From the NCBI RefSeq assembly GCF_008312835.1, contig NZ_VSKS01000008.1, positions 248,001 to 312,000 of the forward strand: 64,000 nucleotides of DNA. Reading direction: 5' to 3'. The translations under genes were made by a program, and so were the position numbers. The first letter of the stretch is position 1; every line of letters starts with the position of its first letter. The stretch is from Streptomyces marokkonensis. Lineage in GTDB: Bacteria; Actinomycetota; Actinomycetes; Streptomycetales; Streptomycetaceae. The notes beneath the pieces are model-generated. The model was not told where the DNA came from. It ran no database searches and saw only the letters and a program-made list of their open reading frames with translations. Below, in pieces: positions 1-8,459 of the stretch.

Positions 1-636
1 GCCTTCGCGGGCGTCCTCGACGACACCGCCGCGCTGTCCCTGGTCCGCGAGCGGGGTCTGGCCATGGCCGACGCCGCCGCGATCACGGAGACCGGCATGG
101 CGGCGCTGCTGGGCGGCGACCCCGAGGTGACCGTGGCGCACCTGGAGAAGCTGGGCCTGACCCCGGCCAACATCAACGGCGCGGGCCAGGTCGTCGCGGC
201 GGGCACCAAGGAGCAGCTCGCCGCGCTGGAGGAGGACAAGCCCGAGGGCGTGCGCAAGGTCGTCGCGCTCAAGGTGGCCGGCGCCTTCCACACCCACCAC
301 ATGGCTCCCGCGGTCGACACGCTGGCCAAGGCCGCCGAGGCGCTGACGCCGGGCGACCCCAAGGTCACCTACGTGTCGAACAAGGACGGCAAGACGGTCG
401 CGAGCGGTGCCGAGGTGCTCCAGCGACTGGTCGGCCAGGTGGCCAACCCGGTCCGCTGGGACCTGTGCATGGAGACCTTCAAGGAGCTCGGCGTGACCGC
501 CCTCCTCGAGGTCTGCCCCGGCGGCACCCTGACCGGCCTCGCCAAGCGCGCCCTGCCGGGTGTCAGGACGCTGGCCCTGAAGACCCCCGCCGACCTCGAC
601 GCGGCCCGCGAGCTCATCGCCGAGCACGCCGCCTGA
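1..636 (+). CDS. fabD: Malonyl-CoA:ACP transacylase FabD, C-terminal part
   Basis: The frame is open from base 1 to TGA at 634-636, so the N-terminus and the nucleophile motif (GHSxGE in this family) lie outside the window. What remains is the second half of FabD, which moves malonyl from CoA to ACP in type II fatty-acid synthesis. Visible landmarks are NINGAGQVV and the VAGAFHTHHMAPA stretch that carries the catalytic His, followed by a C-terminal PGGTLTGLAKR segment. FabH begins 22 nt downstream after a clear TAAGGAG ribosome site, so the two are co-transcribed. The downstream order fabH, acpP, fabF is the standard Streptomyces arrangement. Confidence 0.96.
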   Translation, partial: AFAGVLDDTAALSLVRERGLAMADAAAITETGMAALLGGDPEVTVAHLEKLGLTPANINGAGQVVAAGTKEQLAALEEDKPEGVRKVVALKVAGAFHTHHMAPAVDTLAKAAEALTPGDPKVTYVSNKDGKTVASGAEVLQRLVGQVANPVRWDLCMETFKELGVTALLEVCPGGTLTGLAKRALPGVRTLALKTPADLDAARELIAEHAA

Positions 637-658
637 CCGCCTTAAGGAGCCGACCCGC

Positions 659-1690
659 ATGGCGAAGATCAAGCCCAGCAAGGGCGCCCCGTACGCGCGC
701 ATCCTCGGCGTGGGCGGCTACCGTCCCACCCGGATCGTGCCGAACGAGGTGATCCTCGAGACGATCGACTCGTCCGACGAGTGGATCCGCTCGCGCTCCG
801 GCATCGAGACCCGGCACTGGGCCTCGCCCGAGGAGACCGTCGCGGCGATGTCGATCGAGGCGTCGGGCAAGGCGATCGCGAACGCCGGGATCGACGCCTC
901 GCGGATCGGCGCCGTGGTCGTGTCGACCGTCTCGCACTTCAGCCAGACCCCGGCCGTGGCGACCGAGATCGCCGACAAGCTGGGCACGGACAAGGCCGCC
1001 GCCTTCGACATCTCCGCGGGCTGCGCCGGCTTCGGCTACGGCCTCACCCTCGCCAAGGGCATGATCGTCGAGGGTTCGGCCGAGTACGTCCTGGTCATCG
1101 GCGTGGAGCGGCTGAGCGACCTGACCGATCTGGAGGACCGGGCCACGGCCTTCCTGTTCGGTGACGGCGCGGGCGCGGTCGTGGTCGGCCCGTCCCGGGA
1201 GCCGGCGATCGGCCCGACCGTGTGGGGCTCCGAGGGCGACAAGTCCGAGACGATCAAGCAGACGGTCCCGTGGGACCGTTTCAGGATCGGCGACGTCTCC
1301 GAGCTGCCCCTCGACAGCGAGGGCAACGTCAAGTTCCCCGCGATCACGCAGGAGGGCCAGGCGGTGTTCCGCTGGGCCGTGTTCGAGATGGCGAAGGTCG
1401 CCCAGCAGGCGCTGGACGCGGCCGGGATCAGCCCGGACGACCTGGACGTCTTCATCCCGCACCAGGCCAATGTGCGGATCATCGACTCGATGGTGAAGAC
1501 CCTGAAACTGCCGGAGCACGTCACGGTCGCCCGTGACATCCGCACCACCGGCAACACCTCGGCCGCCTCGATCCCGCTCGCGATGGAGCGGCTCCTGGCG
1601 ACCGGCGAGGCGAAGAGCGGCGACACCGCGCTCGTCATCGGCTTCGGGGCGGGTCTCGTCTACGCCGCCACGGTCGTTACCCTCCCCTAG
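659..1690 (+). CDS. fabH: 3-oxoacyl-ACP synthase III (KASIII)
   Basis: 343 aa, full length. It starts fatty-acid synthesis by condensing a short acyl-CoA primer with malonyl-ACP; in Streptomyces the primers are mostly branched (family knowledge). The Cys-His-Asn triad is visible: Cys122 in ISAGCAGF, His268 in IPHQANVRI and Asn299 in TTGNTSAAS. The C-terminal GFGAGLVYAA loop is typical. ATG 659 follows TAAGGAG with an 8-nt gap. A perfect 12-bp hairpin follows its stop before acpP. Confidence 0.97.
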   Translation: MAKIKPSKGAPYARILGVGGYRPTRIVPNEVILETIDSSDEWIRSRSGIETRHWASPEETVAAMSIEASGKAIANAGIDASRIGAVVVSTVSHFSQTPAVATEIADKLGTDKAAAFDISAGCAGFGYGLTLAKGMIVEGSAEYVLVIGVERLSDLTDLEDRATAFLFGDGAGAVVVGPSREPAIGPTVWGSEGDKSETIKQTVPWDRFRIGDVSELPLDSEGNVKFPAITQEGQAVFRWAVFEMAKVAQQALDAAGISPDDLDVFIPHQANVRIIDSMVKTLKLPEHVTVARDIRTTGNTSAASIPLAMERLLATGEAKSGDTALVIGFGAGLVYAATVVTLP

Positions 1691-1695
1691 GCACT

Positions 1696-1723
1696 CCGTG
1701 CCGGATCATCGGATCCGGCACGG
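1696..1723 (+). terminator. Perfect 12-bp hairpin between fabH and acpP
   Basis: CCGTGCCGGATC at 1696-1707 pairs perfectly with 1712-1723 across a four-base ATCG loop, 5 nt after the fabH stop. There is no T-run. In a high-GC host this could be a partial terminator, or a 3-prime stabiliser or processing site that sets the acpP message apart from fabD-fabH. Confidence 0.6.
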
Positions 1724-1791
1724 GCACCGCAGACCCGCCGTCCACGCGGCGGGCTCCACAACCGCTGGAAACACAACGAAGGAGCGCCATC

Positions 1792-2040
1792 ATGGCCGCC
1801 ACTCAGGAAGAGATCGTCGCCGGTCTCGCGGAGATCGTGAACGAGATCGCCGGCATCCCGGTTGAGGACGTCCAGCTGGACAAGTCCTTCACCGACGACC
1901 TGGACGTCGACTCGCTGTCCATGGTCGAGGTCGTCGTCGCCGCCGAAGAGCGCTTCGACGTCAAGATCCCGGACGACGACGTCAAGAACCTCAAGACGGT
2001 CGGCGACGCGACCGACTACATCCTCAAGCACCAGGCGTGA
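1792..2040 (+). CDS. acpP: Acyl carrier protein
   Basis: 82 aa and acidic. It carries the growing acyl chain on 4-phosphopantetheine attached to Ser41 in the DVDSLSMVE motif. Length and the three-helix pattern fit a primary-metabolism ACP, and its position between fabH and fabF makes it the fatty-acid ACP and not a polyketide one. ATG 1792 follows AAGGAG. Hairpins lie on both sides (1696-1723 and 2049-2074), which would allow the ACP message to reach a different level from its neighbours. Confidence 0.97.
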   Translation: MAATQEEIVAGLAEIVNEIAGIPVEDVQLDKSFTDDLDVDSLSMVEVVVAAEERFDVKIPDDDVKNLKTVGDATDYILKHQA

Positions 2041-2048
2041 GCCCTGCC

Positions 2049-2074
2049 GGGCCTTCCGTCCGTACGGAGGGCCC
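2049..2074 (+). terminator. Hairpin after acpP (possible attenuator)
   Basis: GGGCCTTCCGT at 2049-2059 pairs with ACGGAGGGCCC at 2064-2074 around a four-base loop, with one wobble pair in 11. It begins 8 nt after the acpP stop and 78 nt before fabF. No T-run follows, so partial termination or mRNA processing is as likely as full termination. Confidence 0.55.
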
Positions 2075-2151
2075 GGGGGCCGGGACCCGGCCCCGCCACC
2101 CGGCGGTGGCGCCGTACGCATCCTCGTAGATCCGTTGGAGAATGAATTCCG

Positions 2152-3423
2152 ATGAGCCCGACCAATCGCACCGTGGTCGTCACCGGTATCGGCGCAACCA
2201 CACCGCTGGGTGGCGACGCAGCCTCTACCTGGGAGGGCCTGGTCGCCGGACGTTCCGGCGTCAAGCCCCTGGAGCAGGAGTGGGCAGCCGAGCAGGCGGT
2301 CCGCATCGCGGCACCGGTGGCCGTTGAGCCCACCGAGGTCATCCCCCGCCCGCAGGCCCGCCGCCTGGACCGCTCGGCGCAGTTCGCGCTGGTCGCGGCC
2401 AAGGAGGCGTGGGCGGACGCCGGTTTCGAGGCGAAGGCCGGCGAGGACCCGAACGTCGACCCCGACCGGCTCGGGGCCGTGATCGCGTCCGGCATCGGAG
2501 GCGTGACGACCCTGCTGGACCAGTACGACGTGCTGAAGGAGAAGGGCGTACGCCGCGTCTCCCCGCACACCGTCCCCATGCTCATGCCGAACGGCCCCTC
2601 GGCGAACGTGGGTCTGGCCGTGGGTGCCCGCGCGGGTGTGCACACCCCGGTCTCGGCCTGCGCGTCCGGCGCGGAGGCCATCGGCTACGCCATCGAGATG
2701 ATCCGCACCGGCCGCGCCGACGTCGTCGTCGCGGGTGGCACGGAGGCGGCGATCCACCCGCTGCCCATCGCCGCGTTCGGCAACATGATGGCGATGTCCA
2801 AGAACAACGACGACCCGCAGGGTGCCTCGCGCCCCTACGACGTCGCGCGTGACGGCTTCGTCCTGGGCGAGGGCGCCGGCGTGATCGTCCTGGAGTCCGC
2901 CGAGCACGCCGCCGCGCGTGGCGCCCGCGTCTACGCGGAGGCGGTCGGCCAGGGCATCTCGGCCGACGCGCACGACATCGTGCAGCCGGAGCCGGAGGGG
3001 CGTGGCATCTCGCACGCCCTGCAGAACCTGCTGGAGCGCACGGACCTGGACCCGGCGGAGATCGTGCACGTGAACGCGCACGCGACGTCGACGCCGGCCG
3101 GTGACATCGCCGAGCTGAAGGCGCTGCGGAAGGTGTTCGGCGACGACGCGGACCACTTCGCGGTCTCCGCGACCAAGTCGATGACGGGTCATCTGCTCGG
3201 CGGCGCGGGCGGTGTGGAGTCGGTGGCGACGGTGCTGGCGCTGTACCACCGGGTGGCTCCGCCGACGATCAACGTGGAGACCCTGGACCCCGAGGCCGAG
3301 GCGAACGCGGACGTCGTCCGGGGCGAGGCGCGGAAGCTGCCCGTGGACGGGCGGATCGCCGCGCTGAACGACTCGTTCGGGTTCGGCGGGCACAACGTGG
3401 TGCTGGCGTTCCGGTCCGTGTGA
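2152..3423 (+). CDS. fabF: 3-oxoacyl-ACP synthase II (KASII)
   Basis: 423 aa, full-length thiolase-fold condensing enzyme that elongates acyl-ACP with malonyl-ACP. The Cys-His-His triad is visible: Cys170 in VSACASGAEA, His310 in NAHATSTPAGD and His347 in MTGHLLGGAG. The C-terminal NDSFGFGGHN signature is present. ATG 2152 is preceded by a TTGGAG-type ribosome site. It is the last gene of the fab operon; a terminator hairpin lies about 220 nt downstream. Confidence 0.97.
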   Translation: MSPTNRTVVVTGIGATTPLGGDAASTWEGLVAGRSGVKPLEQEWAAEQAVRIAAPVAVEPTEVIPRPQARRLDRSAQFALVAAKEAWADAGFEAKAGEDPNVDPDRLGAVIASGIGGVTTLLDQYDVLKEKGVRRVSPHTVPMLMPNGPSANVGLAVGARAGVHTPVSACASGAEAIGYAIEMIRTGRADVVVAGGTEAAIHPLPIAAFGNMMAMSKNNDDPQGASRPYDVARDGFVLGEGAGVIVLESAEHAAARGARVYAEAVGQGISADAHDIVQPEPEGRGISHALQNLLERTDLDPAEIVHVNAHATSTPAGDIAELKALRKVFGDDADHFAVSATKSMTGHLLGGAGGVESVATVLALYHRVAPPTINVETLDPEAEANADVVRGEARKLPVDGRIAALNDSFGFGGHNVVLAFRSV

Positions 3424-3534
3424 CCGCCGTTCGCTGTGTGAAGGGCTTCCGCCTTCCGGGGTGGGGGCCCTTTGCCGTGCGGCGGGGCGCTGCGCGCAGC
3501 GGTGGGCCGGGCGGGGTGGCAGGCCGGGAGGATG

Positions 3535-3563
3535 TCGCCCCCGCCGCCCCTTCCCTTCCCGTC
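3535..3563. repeat. Intergenic C-rich repeat, copy 1
   Basis: A TCGCCCCCGCCGCCCCTTCC-type block continuing to CCCGTC. The same sequence recurs with two small changes at 35054-35083 and, inverted, at 35109-35132. All copies lie in 3-prime intergenic DNA. It looks like one of the short dispersed intergenic elements common in Streptomyces genomes (family knowledge; not searched). Confidence 0.5.
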
Positions 3564-3641
3564 CCCGGGGCTTCGCCCCTGCGACCCCGTGACGGGAGCC
3601 CGTCGGGTGCGGGACGGTTGTGGTCGCTCGCGCGGTTCCCC

Positions 3642-3659
3642 GCGCCCCTTTCGGGGCGC
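3642..3659. terminator. Terminator hairpin between fabF and the DUF3145 gene
   Basis: GCGCCCC at 3642-3648 pairs perfectly with GGGGCGC at 3653-3659 around a TTTC loop. It lies between convergent genes (fabF forward, DUF3145 reverse) and could serve both. The rest of 3424-3677 is the C-rich repeat and shows no coding signal I trust. Confidence 0.6.
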
Positions 3660-3677
3660 CGTCCCTTCCGGTGTCTG

Positions 3678-4172
3678 CTAGACCACCTGGTGGAGCCAGC
3701 GGACCGGGGCGCCTTCGCCCGCGTACCGGAAGGGTTCGAGTTCGTCGTCCCAGGGCTTGCCCAGGAGTTTGGCGATCTCTGATTCCAGGTTGGTCTCCTC
3801 GGTCCGGGCGCGGACCAGGGCGGCGCGCAGGCGGTCCTCGGGGATGAGGATGTCGCCGTGCATGCCGGTGACGGCGTGGAAGATGCCCAAGTGGGGGGTG
3901 CAGCTGTAGCGCTCGCCCTCGGCGCCGGCGCAGGGCTCGGCGGTGACCTCGAAGCGCAGCATCTGCCAGCCGCGCAGCGCGGAGGCGAGTTTGGAGGCGG
4001 TGCCGGGCCGGCCCTGCCAGGAGAACTCCGAGCGCCAGGTGCCGGGGGCCGCGGGCTGGCGGATCCAGTCCAGGCTGACGCGCGTGCCGAGCACCCCGGC
4101 GACGGCCCACTCGACGTGCGGGCACAGCGCGCGGGGCGCGGAGTGCACGTACAGAACTCCACGAGTCGTCAC
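3678..4172 (-). CDS. DUF3145 family protein
   Basis: 164 aa from a GTG at 4172 that has GGAGG five bases upstream; an ATG further out at 4205 lacks such a site, so I prefer the GTG. The protein opens TTRGVLYVHSAPRALCPHVEWA, matching the actinobacterial DUF3145 family, whose function is unknown. It has several aromatic and His residues (CTPHLGIFHAV) and ends PVRWLHQVV. There is no signal peptide or membrane segment. It sits convergent to fabF, as I recall from other Streptomyces, but nothing visible links it to fatty-acid synthesis. Confidence 0.85.
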   Translation of the reverse strand: MTTRGVLYVHSAPRALCPHVEWAVAGVLGTRVSLDWIRQPAAPGTWRSEFSWQGRPGTASKLASALRGWQMLRFEVTAEPCAGAEGERYSCTPHLGIFHAVTGMHGDILIPEDRLRAALVRARTEETNLESEIAKLLGKPWDDELEPFRYAGEGAPVRWLHQVV

Positions 4173-4466
4173 CGGAACCTCCGGGCTGAGCGGGTCGTCT
4201 TGCATCGGGCGGAACGGCCGCGGCCCGGGCGGGCCGCGTTGAGGGCGAGGCTACCGTGCGACGGAGCGAGGAGTGTGACGTACCGTCCGTCCCGGTGCCG
4301 GGAAACCCCCGCCGTTCACCCGGCAGGACGCCTGTACGGGTACGGGACGTTGCTTCGTACGAACCCCTGGTCCGCCCTTCGTACGGGCCCCGCGGACGGG
4401 CGGGAACCCCCGTGCGTTGTTAAGGGTTGGGGGACGGAAACACCGACACGCGCGGGGAGGACACGG
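4173..4466. other. Divergent intergenic region
   Basis: 294 bp between the divergent DUF3145 gene and the SGNH lipoprotein gene. A -10-like TAGCCT reads on the minus strand (complement of 4249-4254) and could serve DUF3145, but I cannot find a good -35 for it. No convincing small gene, RNA or repeat is seen. Confidence 0.3.
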
Positions 4467-5378
4467 ATGGAGCAGGCGACGCGGAGGGGGACGCGCCGTT
4501 CACGGGCCGTGCTCGCCGTGGTGACGGCCGCCGCGCTGGGCGTGGCGGGCTGCGACGCCGTGGGCGGTGACTCCCCCGCCCCATCCGGCACGGAGGCCAA
4601 GCAGGGGCGGCCGTCCCCGAAGCCCACGCCCGTGTGGGACACCGGCCCGGACTCGGTCGCCGCCGTGGGGGACTCCATCACGCGTGGCTTCGACGCCTGC
4701 TCGGTGCTGACGGACTGTCCCGAGGTGTCGTGGGCGACGGGCGGCAGCGAGCAGGTCGACAGTCTCGCGGTACGGCTGCTGGGCCGGGCGGGGGCGGCCG
4801 AGCGGAGCTGGAACCACGCGGTGACCGGGGCCCGGATGGCGGATCTGCCGGGTCAGATGGCGCAGGCGGTGCGGCGCGGCCCGGAGTTGGTGGCGGTGAT
4901 GGCGGGGGCGAACGACGCCTGCCGGGACACCACGTCGGCGATGACGCCGGTGGCCGACTTCCGTGCCGACTTCCGGGAGGCGATGCGCACGCTGCGCGAG
5001 GCGCTGCCCAAGGCCCAGGTGTATGTGGCGAGCGTGCCGGATCTGAAGCGGCTGTGGTCGCAGGGACGGACCAATCCGCTGGGCAAGCAGGTGTGGAAGC
5101 TGGGCGTCTGCCCGACGATGCTGGGCGACGCGGACGCGCTGGACGCGGCGGCGACGCAGCGCCGCGAGACGGTGCGCAAGCGGGTGGAGGACTACAACGA
5201 GGTGCTGGAGGAGGTCTGCGCCGAGGACCGCCGCTGCCGCTTCGACGGCGGCGCGGTGTACGAGTACCGCTTCGGCACCGAGCAGCTGAGCCAGTGGGAC
5301 TGGTTCCATCCCAGCGTCGACGGTCAGGCCAAGCTCGCCGAGATCGCGTACCGGACGGTCACTGCGACGAAGTGGTGA
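4467..5378 (+). CDS. Secreted SGNH/GDSL-type hydrolase lipoprotein
   Basis: 303 aa from ATG 4467, which has GGGGAGG six bases upstream; longer in-frame starts run into non-coding sequence. The N-terminus is a lipoprotein signal with an Arg-rich n-region and lipobox VAGC, so the mature protein is probably anchored outside the membrane. SGNH blocks are clear: block I AVGDSITRG (nucleophile Ser), block III MAGANDACRD and block V DWFHPSVDG with the Asp-His pair. The substrate is not evident; the family includes esterases, lipases and carbohydrate deacylases. Six Cys in the mature part suggest disulfides. It lies just upstream of an aldose epimerase gene. Confidence 0.88.
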   Translation: MEQATRRGTRRSRAVLAVVTAAALGVAGCDAVGGDSPAPSGTEAKQGRPSPKPTPVWDTGPDSVAAVGDSITRGFDACSVLTDCPEVSWATGGSEQVDSLAVRLLGRAGAAERSWNHAVTGARMADLPGQMAQAVRRGPELVAVMAGANDACRDTTSAMTPVADFRADFREAMRTLREALPKAQVYVASVPDLKRLWSQGRTNPLGKQVWKLGVCPTMLGDADALDAAATQRRETVRKRVEDYNEVLEEVCAEDRRCRFDGGAVYEYRFGTEQLSQWDWFHPSVDGQAKLAEIAYRTVTATKW

Positions 5379-5392
5379 CTATTGTTTCGCAC

Positions 5393-6364
5393 ATGAACGA
5401 ACTCTTCGGCACACTTCCCAACGGCACGCCGGTGCACCGTTGGACCCTGCGGCGGGCGGGCGTACGGGTACGGATCCTGTCGTACGGCGGGATCGTCCAG
5501 GACGTGGAGGTGCCGGACCGGGACGGGCGGACCGGGAACGTGGTGCTGGGGTTCTCCGGCCTGGACGGCTATCTCCGGCATCCGGAGCCCTTCCTGGGCG
5601 CCCTCATCGGCCGGTACGCCAACCGGATAGCGGGCGCCCGCTTCCCCCTGGACGGGTACACGTACGCCCTCGAACCGAACAACGGGCCGAACTCGCTGCA
5701 CGGCGGTGAGCGGGGGTTCGACAAGCGCGTGTGGACCGTCGTCCCGGTCGACCACGGGGTGCGCCTCTCCCTGGTCAGTGCGCACGGCGAGGAGGGCTTT
5801 CCGGGCCGCCTGGAGGTCTCGGTGACGTACACGCTGGACGAGCGGGGCGCGCTGGGCATCGCCTACGAGGCGGTGACGGACGCTCCGACGCATGTGAACC
5901 TGACGAACCACTCGTACTGGAACCTGGCCGGCTCCGGCAGCGCGTCCGGTCACGAACTGCGGCTGGCGGCCTCCCGTTACACCCCCTCCGACGCGGACCT
6001 GATCCCGACCGGCGAGCTCGCCGACGTCTCCGGCACCCGCTTCGACTTCCGCGAGGCGCGCAGGACGGGGACCGGGTACGACGACAACTTCGTGCTCGAC
6101 AAGGGGGTCACGGCGACGCCCGTGGAGGTGGCCGAGCTGTACGACCCGGCGTCGGGCCGCGTGCTGACGGTGGCGACCACCGAGCCCGGGATGCAGCTCT
6201 ACACCGCGGACCACATCGGGGAGCCCTTCACGCCCGGGGACGGCATCGCGCTGGAGACCCAGCACTTCCCCGACTCGCCCAACCGGCCCGCGTTCCCGAG
6301 CACGGTCCTGCGGCCGGGCGAGGTGTTCCGCTCCGGGACCGTGTACGGATTCGCCGTGCGGTAG
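5393..6364 (+). CDS. Aldose 1-epimerase (cytoplasmic)
   Basis: 323 aa from ATG 5393. An in-frame GTG at 5375 overlaps the upstream stop as GTGA and would add six residues; neither start has a strong ribosome site. The enzyme interconverts alpha and beta anomers of aldoses such as galactose or glucose. Family motifs are present: IGRYANRI, NSLHGG, the His-bearing VNLTNHSYWNLAG and the Glu-bearing [20 protein letters not shown]. No signal peptide, unlike the second GalM-type protein at 19371-20531 that shares all these motifs. A strong hairpin follows. Confidence 0.92.
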   Translation: MNELFGTLPNGTPVHRWTLRRAGVRVRILSYGGIVQDVEVPDRDGRTGNVVLGFSGLDGYLRHPEPFLGALIGRYANRIAGARFPLDGYTYALEPNNGPNSLHGGERGFDKRVWTVVPVDHGVRLSLVSAHGEEGFPGRLEVSVTYTLDERGALGIAYEAVTDAPTHVNLTNHSYWNLAGSGSASGHELRLAASRYTPSDADLIPTGELADVSGTRFDFREARRTGTGYDDNFVLDKGVTATPVEVAELYDPASGRVLTVATTEPGMQLYTADHIGEPFTPGDGIALETQHFPDSPNRPAFPSTVLRPGEVFRSGTVYGFAVR

Positions 6365-6380
6365 TTCGCGGGCCGCCACG

Positions 6381-6431
6381 CACATGAGCCCCGGTCCGGG
6401 GTCAGGGTCCCGGGCCGGGGCTGCTCATGTG
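6381..6431 (+). terminator. Strong hairpin after the aldose epimerase gene
   Basis: The outer CACATGAG and inner CCCCGG-rich arms (6381-6400) pair with 6409-6431, giving a stem of about 20 bp with one wobble and a three-base bulge around an eight-base loop. It lies 17 nt after the stop codon. Likely terminator. The rest of 6365-6622 is leader for the next gene. Confidence 0.65.
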
Positions 6432-6622
6432 GGCACGTCCCGGATCCGACGTTAATCCCTCCGGTGAACCCGCGGCCCTCGATCAAGCTGCCCGCTTGGA
6501 TCCCGTACGAACCCTTCACATCTGTTCCTTTTCCCTCTTCCATGGCGTGGACCACCGCGCTCACGCGATACTGCGGCCTCCGGCATCCCGTACCCCCACG
6601 ACGACGGAAGGCCCCAACCCCC

Positions 6623-7873
6623 TTGAAACCTCCACGTGTCCGCGCAGGCGTGCTCGGCCTGGCGCTGCTGACCTGTCTCGCCGCCCCCACGACCACCGCG
6701 ACCGCCGCCGGTACGACCGCGGCCCCCACCGTCGAGGAACGCCGCCTGGACGGGGCCGCCCCGCGGGAGATACTCCGCCGCTCCGGATTCGGCGGAGTGG
6801 CACCGGACTTCGCCCGCGCCCTGGACCGCGCCCGCTCCTACGCACAGGCCCGGCGTGCCGTCGTCCGCGAGGGGACGGAACTGTGGCGCAGAGCCGTCGA
6901 CCGGGCGCAGGGCCGCGGACCGGCGGGCGGGGACCTCAGCCGGGACGACGACCGGCCGCTGTACTGGGCACGGCTCGGGATGACCCGTGAACTGCGCACC
7001 TGGGAGCCGGACTTCCGGCTGGGCGACGGGCAGCGGACGCGGCTGCTCGACGAGCTGGAGCGGACCTCGCGCGGGCAGACCACCCTCCGTCATCCGCGCG
7101 GCGGGGGGATGAAGCGGATCCTGGTGACCGGCTTCGACCCGTTCACCCTGGACCGGGACATCCGCATCTCCAACCCGTCCGGTGCCGTCGCGCTCGCCCT
7201 GGACGGCACGGTGATCGAGACGCCGCGGGGCCGGGCACGGGTGGAGACGGCCGTGTTCCCGGTGCGCTGGCGGGACTTCGCGGACGGGACGGTGGAGCGG
7301 GCGCTGCGGCCGCATCTTCCGGAGGCCGACCTGTTCACCACGGTGAGCCAGGGCCGGGTGGGCCGTTTCGACATCGAGCGGACCAACGGGGCGTGGCGGG
7401 GCGGCTTCGGCGACAACGAGAACACCGGCCGCACCGGGACGATCCCGGTCGCCGACCCGGCCTCGCAGCCGCAGTGGACGTCGACCACACTGCCGTACGC
7501 GCGGATCGTCGCCGCGGACACCGGTCGCTTCCCGGTGTACGACAACACGAGCGTGACGGAGATCCCGGCGGGAGGCACCACGCCCGTGGTCCGGCCCCAG
7601 GGGCCGACGCCCGGTTCGACGGCCCGGGCCGGGGGCGGCGGGGACTACCTCTCCAACGACATCGCCTACCGGGCGACCCTGCTCCGGGACCGGCTCGGAC
7701 TGCACGGGGAGCTGCCGGGCGGACACGTGCACACGCCGGTCCTGCAGTTCGGCGCCGGCAACACCACCGAGGTCACCGACCCCGAGTTCGTACGGAACCG
7801 GCTCGACATCATCGGCCAGGTGCGGTCGATCGTGACCGCGGCGGTCAGTGCGACGGAGCGAACGCCAGGCTGA
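6623..7873 (+). CDS. Secreted pyroglutamyl-peptidase-like protein, Cys replaced by Ser
   Basis: 416 aa from a TTG at 6623 (GGAAGG upstream), chosen because it gives a clean Sec signal (KPPRVRAGVLGLALL then an Ala/Thr-rich cleavage region); an upstream start at 6464 would bury this signal. From about residue 165 the protein resembles peptidase family C15: ILVTGFDPFTLD, SNPSG, a DIERTNG stretch with Glu252 and GGHVHTP with His368. Pcp enzymes use Glu81-Cys144-His168 (E. coli-type numbering). Here the Cys-His spacing of 24 is kept exactly, but the nucleophile position is Ser344 (GDYLSND). The extra N-terminal 150 residues are unassigned. Either the chemistry has changed or it is not a peptidase. 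Its end overlaps the convergent LysE gene by 29 nt. Confidence 0.75.
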   Translation: MKPPRVRAGVLGLALLTCLAAPTTTATAAGTTAAPTVEERRLDGAAPREILRRSGFGGVAPDFARALDRARSYAQARRAVVREGTELWRRAVDRAQGRGPAGGDLSRDDDRPLYWARLGMTRELRTWEPDFRLGDGQRTRLLDELERTSRGQTTLRHPRGGGMKRILVTGFDPFTLDRDIRISNPSGAVALALDGTVIETPRGRARVETAVFPVRWRDFADGTVERALRPHLPEADLFTTVSQGRVGRFDIERTNGAWRGGFGDNENTGRTGTIPVADPASQPQWTSTTLPYARIVAADTGRFPVYDNTSVTEIPAGGTTPVVRPQGPTPGSTARAGGGGDYLSNDIAYRATLLRDRLGLHGELPGGHVHTPVLQFGAGNTTEVTDPEFVRNRLDIIGQVRSIVTAAVSATERTPG

Positions 7874-8459
7874 CGCCGAGGCCGGCCAGGACGGATCCGA
7901 TCACCTTGTTGAGGACCTTCTGGCCGCGCAGCATCAGGCCGCGCATCCGGTCGTGGGAGAAGAACACCGCGACGACGCCGAACCACAGCAGGTGGGCCAG
8001 CGACATGAACAGGCCGTAGCCCGCCTGCTGCGGGAGCGGGGTGCCGGGGCTGACGACCTGGGCGAAGGTCGAGACGACGAAGAGGGTCGTCTTCGGGTTG
8101 AGGACATTGGTCAGGAAGCCGGTGCGCAGGGCCGCGAACGGGGTCAGGCCGGTCCTGTTCTCCAGGTCGACGGTGACCTCGCCGCGGGTGCGGAAGGTGC
8201 GGACGCCGATGTACACGAGGTAGGCCGCGCCGGCCAGCTTGATGACCGTGAAGAGGAAGGCGGAGGAGGCGATCAGCAGTCCCACGCCGAGCATGGTGTA
8301 GGTGACGTGCACCAGGACACCGGCGGCGACGCCGAGGGCGCCGAGGAGTCCGGTGCGGCGGCCGTGGAGGTAGCTGTTGCGCACCACCATGGCGAAGTCG
8401 GCGCCCGGGGCGATCACGGCCAGGACGGTGATGACGGCGACGGCGAGGACCTCGGTCAC
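7845..8459 (-). CDS. LysE/RhtB-type amino-acid exporter
   Basis: 204 aa, about six hydrophobic membrane segments, with the family opening VIAPGADFAMVVRNS (the xPGPxxxxV-type motif). Members export amino acids or similar small molecules across the cytoplasmic membrane; the substrate cannot be told from sequence. The GTG start at 8459 overlaps the stop of the upstream EI24 gene as GTGA, so the two are translationally coupled. Confidence 0.88.
   Translation of the reverse strand: MTEVLAVAVITVLAVIAPGADFAMVVRNSYLHGRRTGLLGALGVAAGVLVHVTYTMLGVGLLIASSAFLFTVIKLAGAAYLVYIGVRTFRTRGEVTVDLENRTGLTPFAALRTGFLTNVLNPKTTLFVVSTFAQVVSPGTPLPQQAGYGLFMSLAHLLWFGVVAVFFSHDRMRGLMLRGQKVLNKVIGSVLAGLGVSLAFAPSH

Noticed and set aside
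1687-4125. 812-aa minus-strand frame across acpP and fabF
   Set aside because: It lies antisense to well-supported fab genes and is Arg/His-rich low-information sequence typical of the shadow frames of GC-rich codons.
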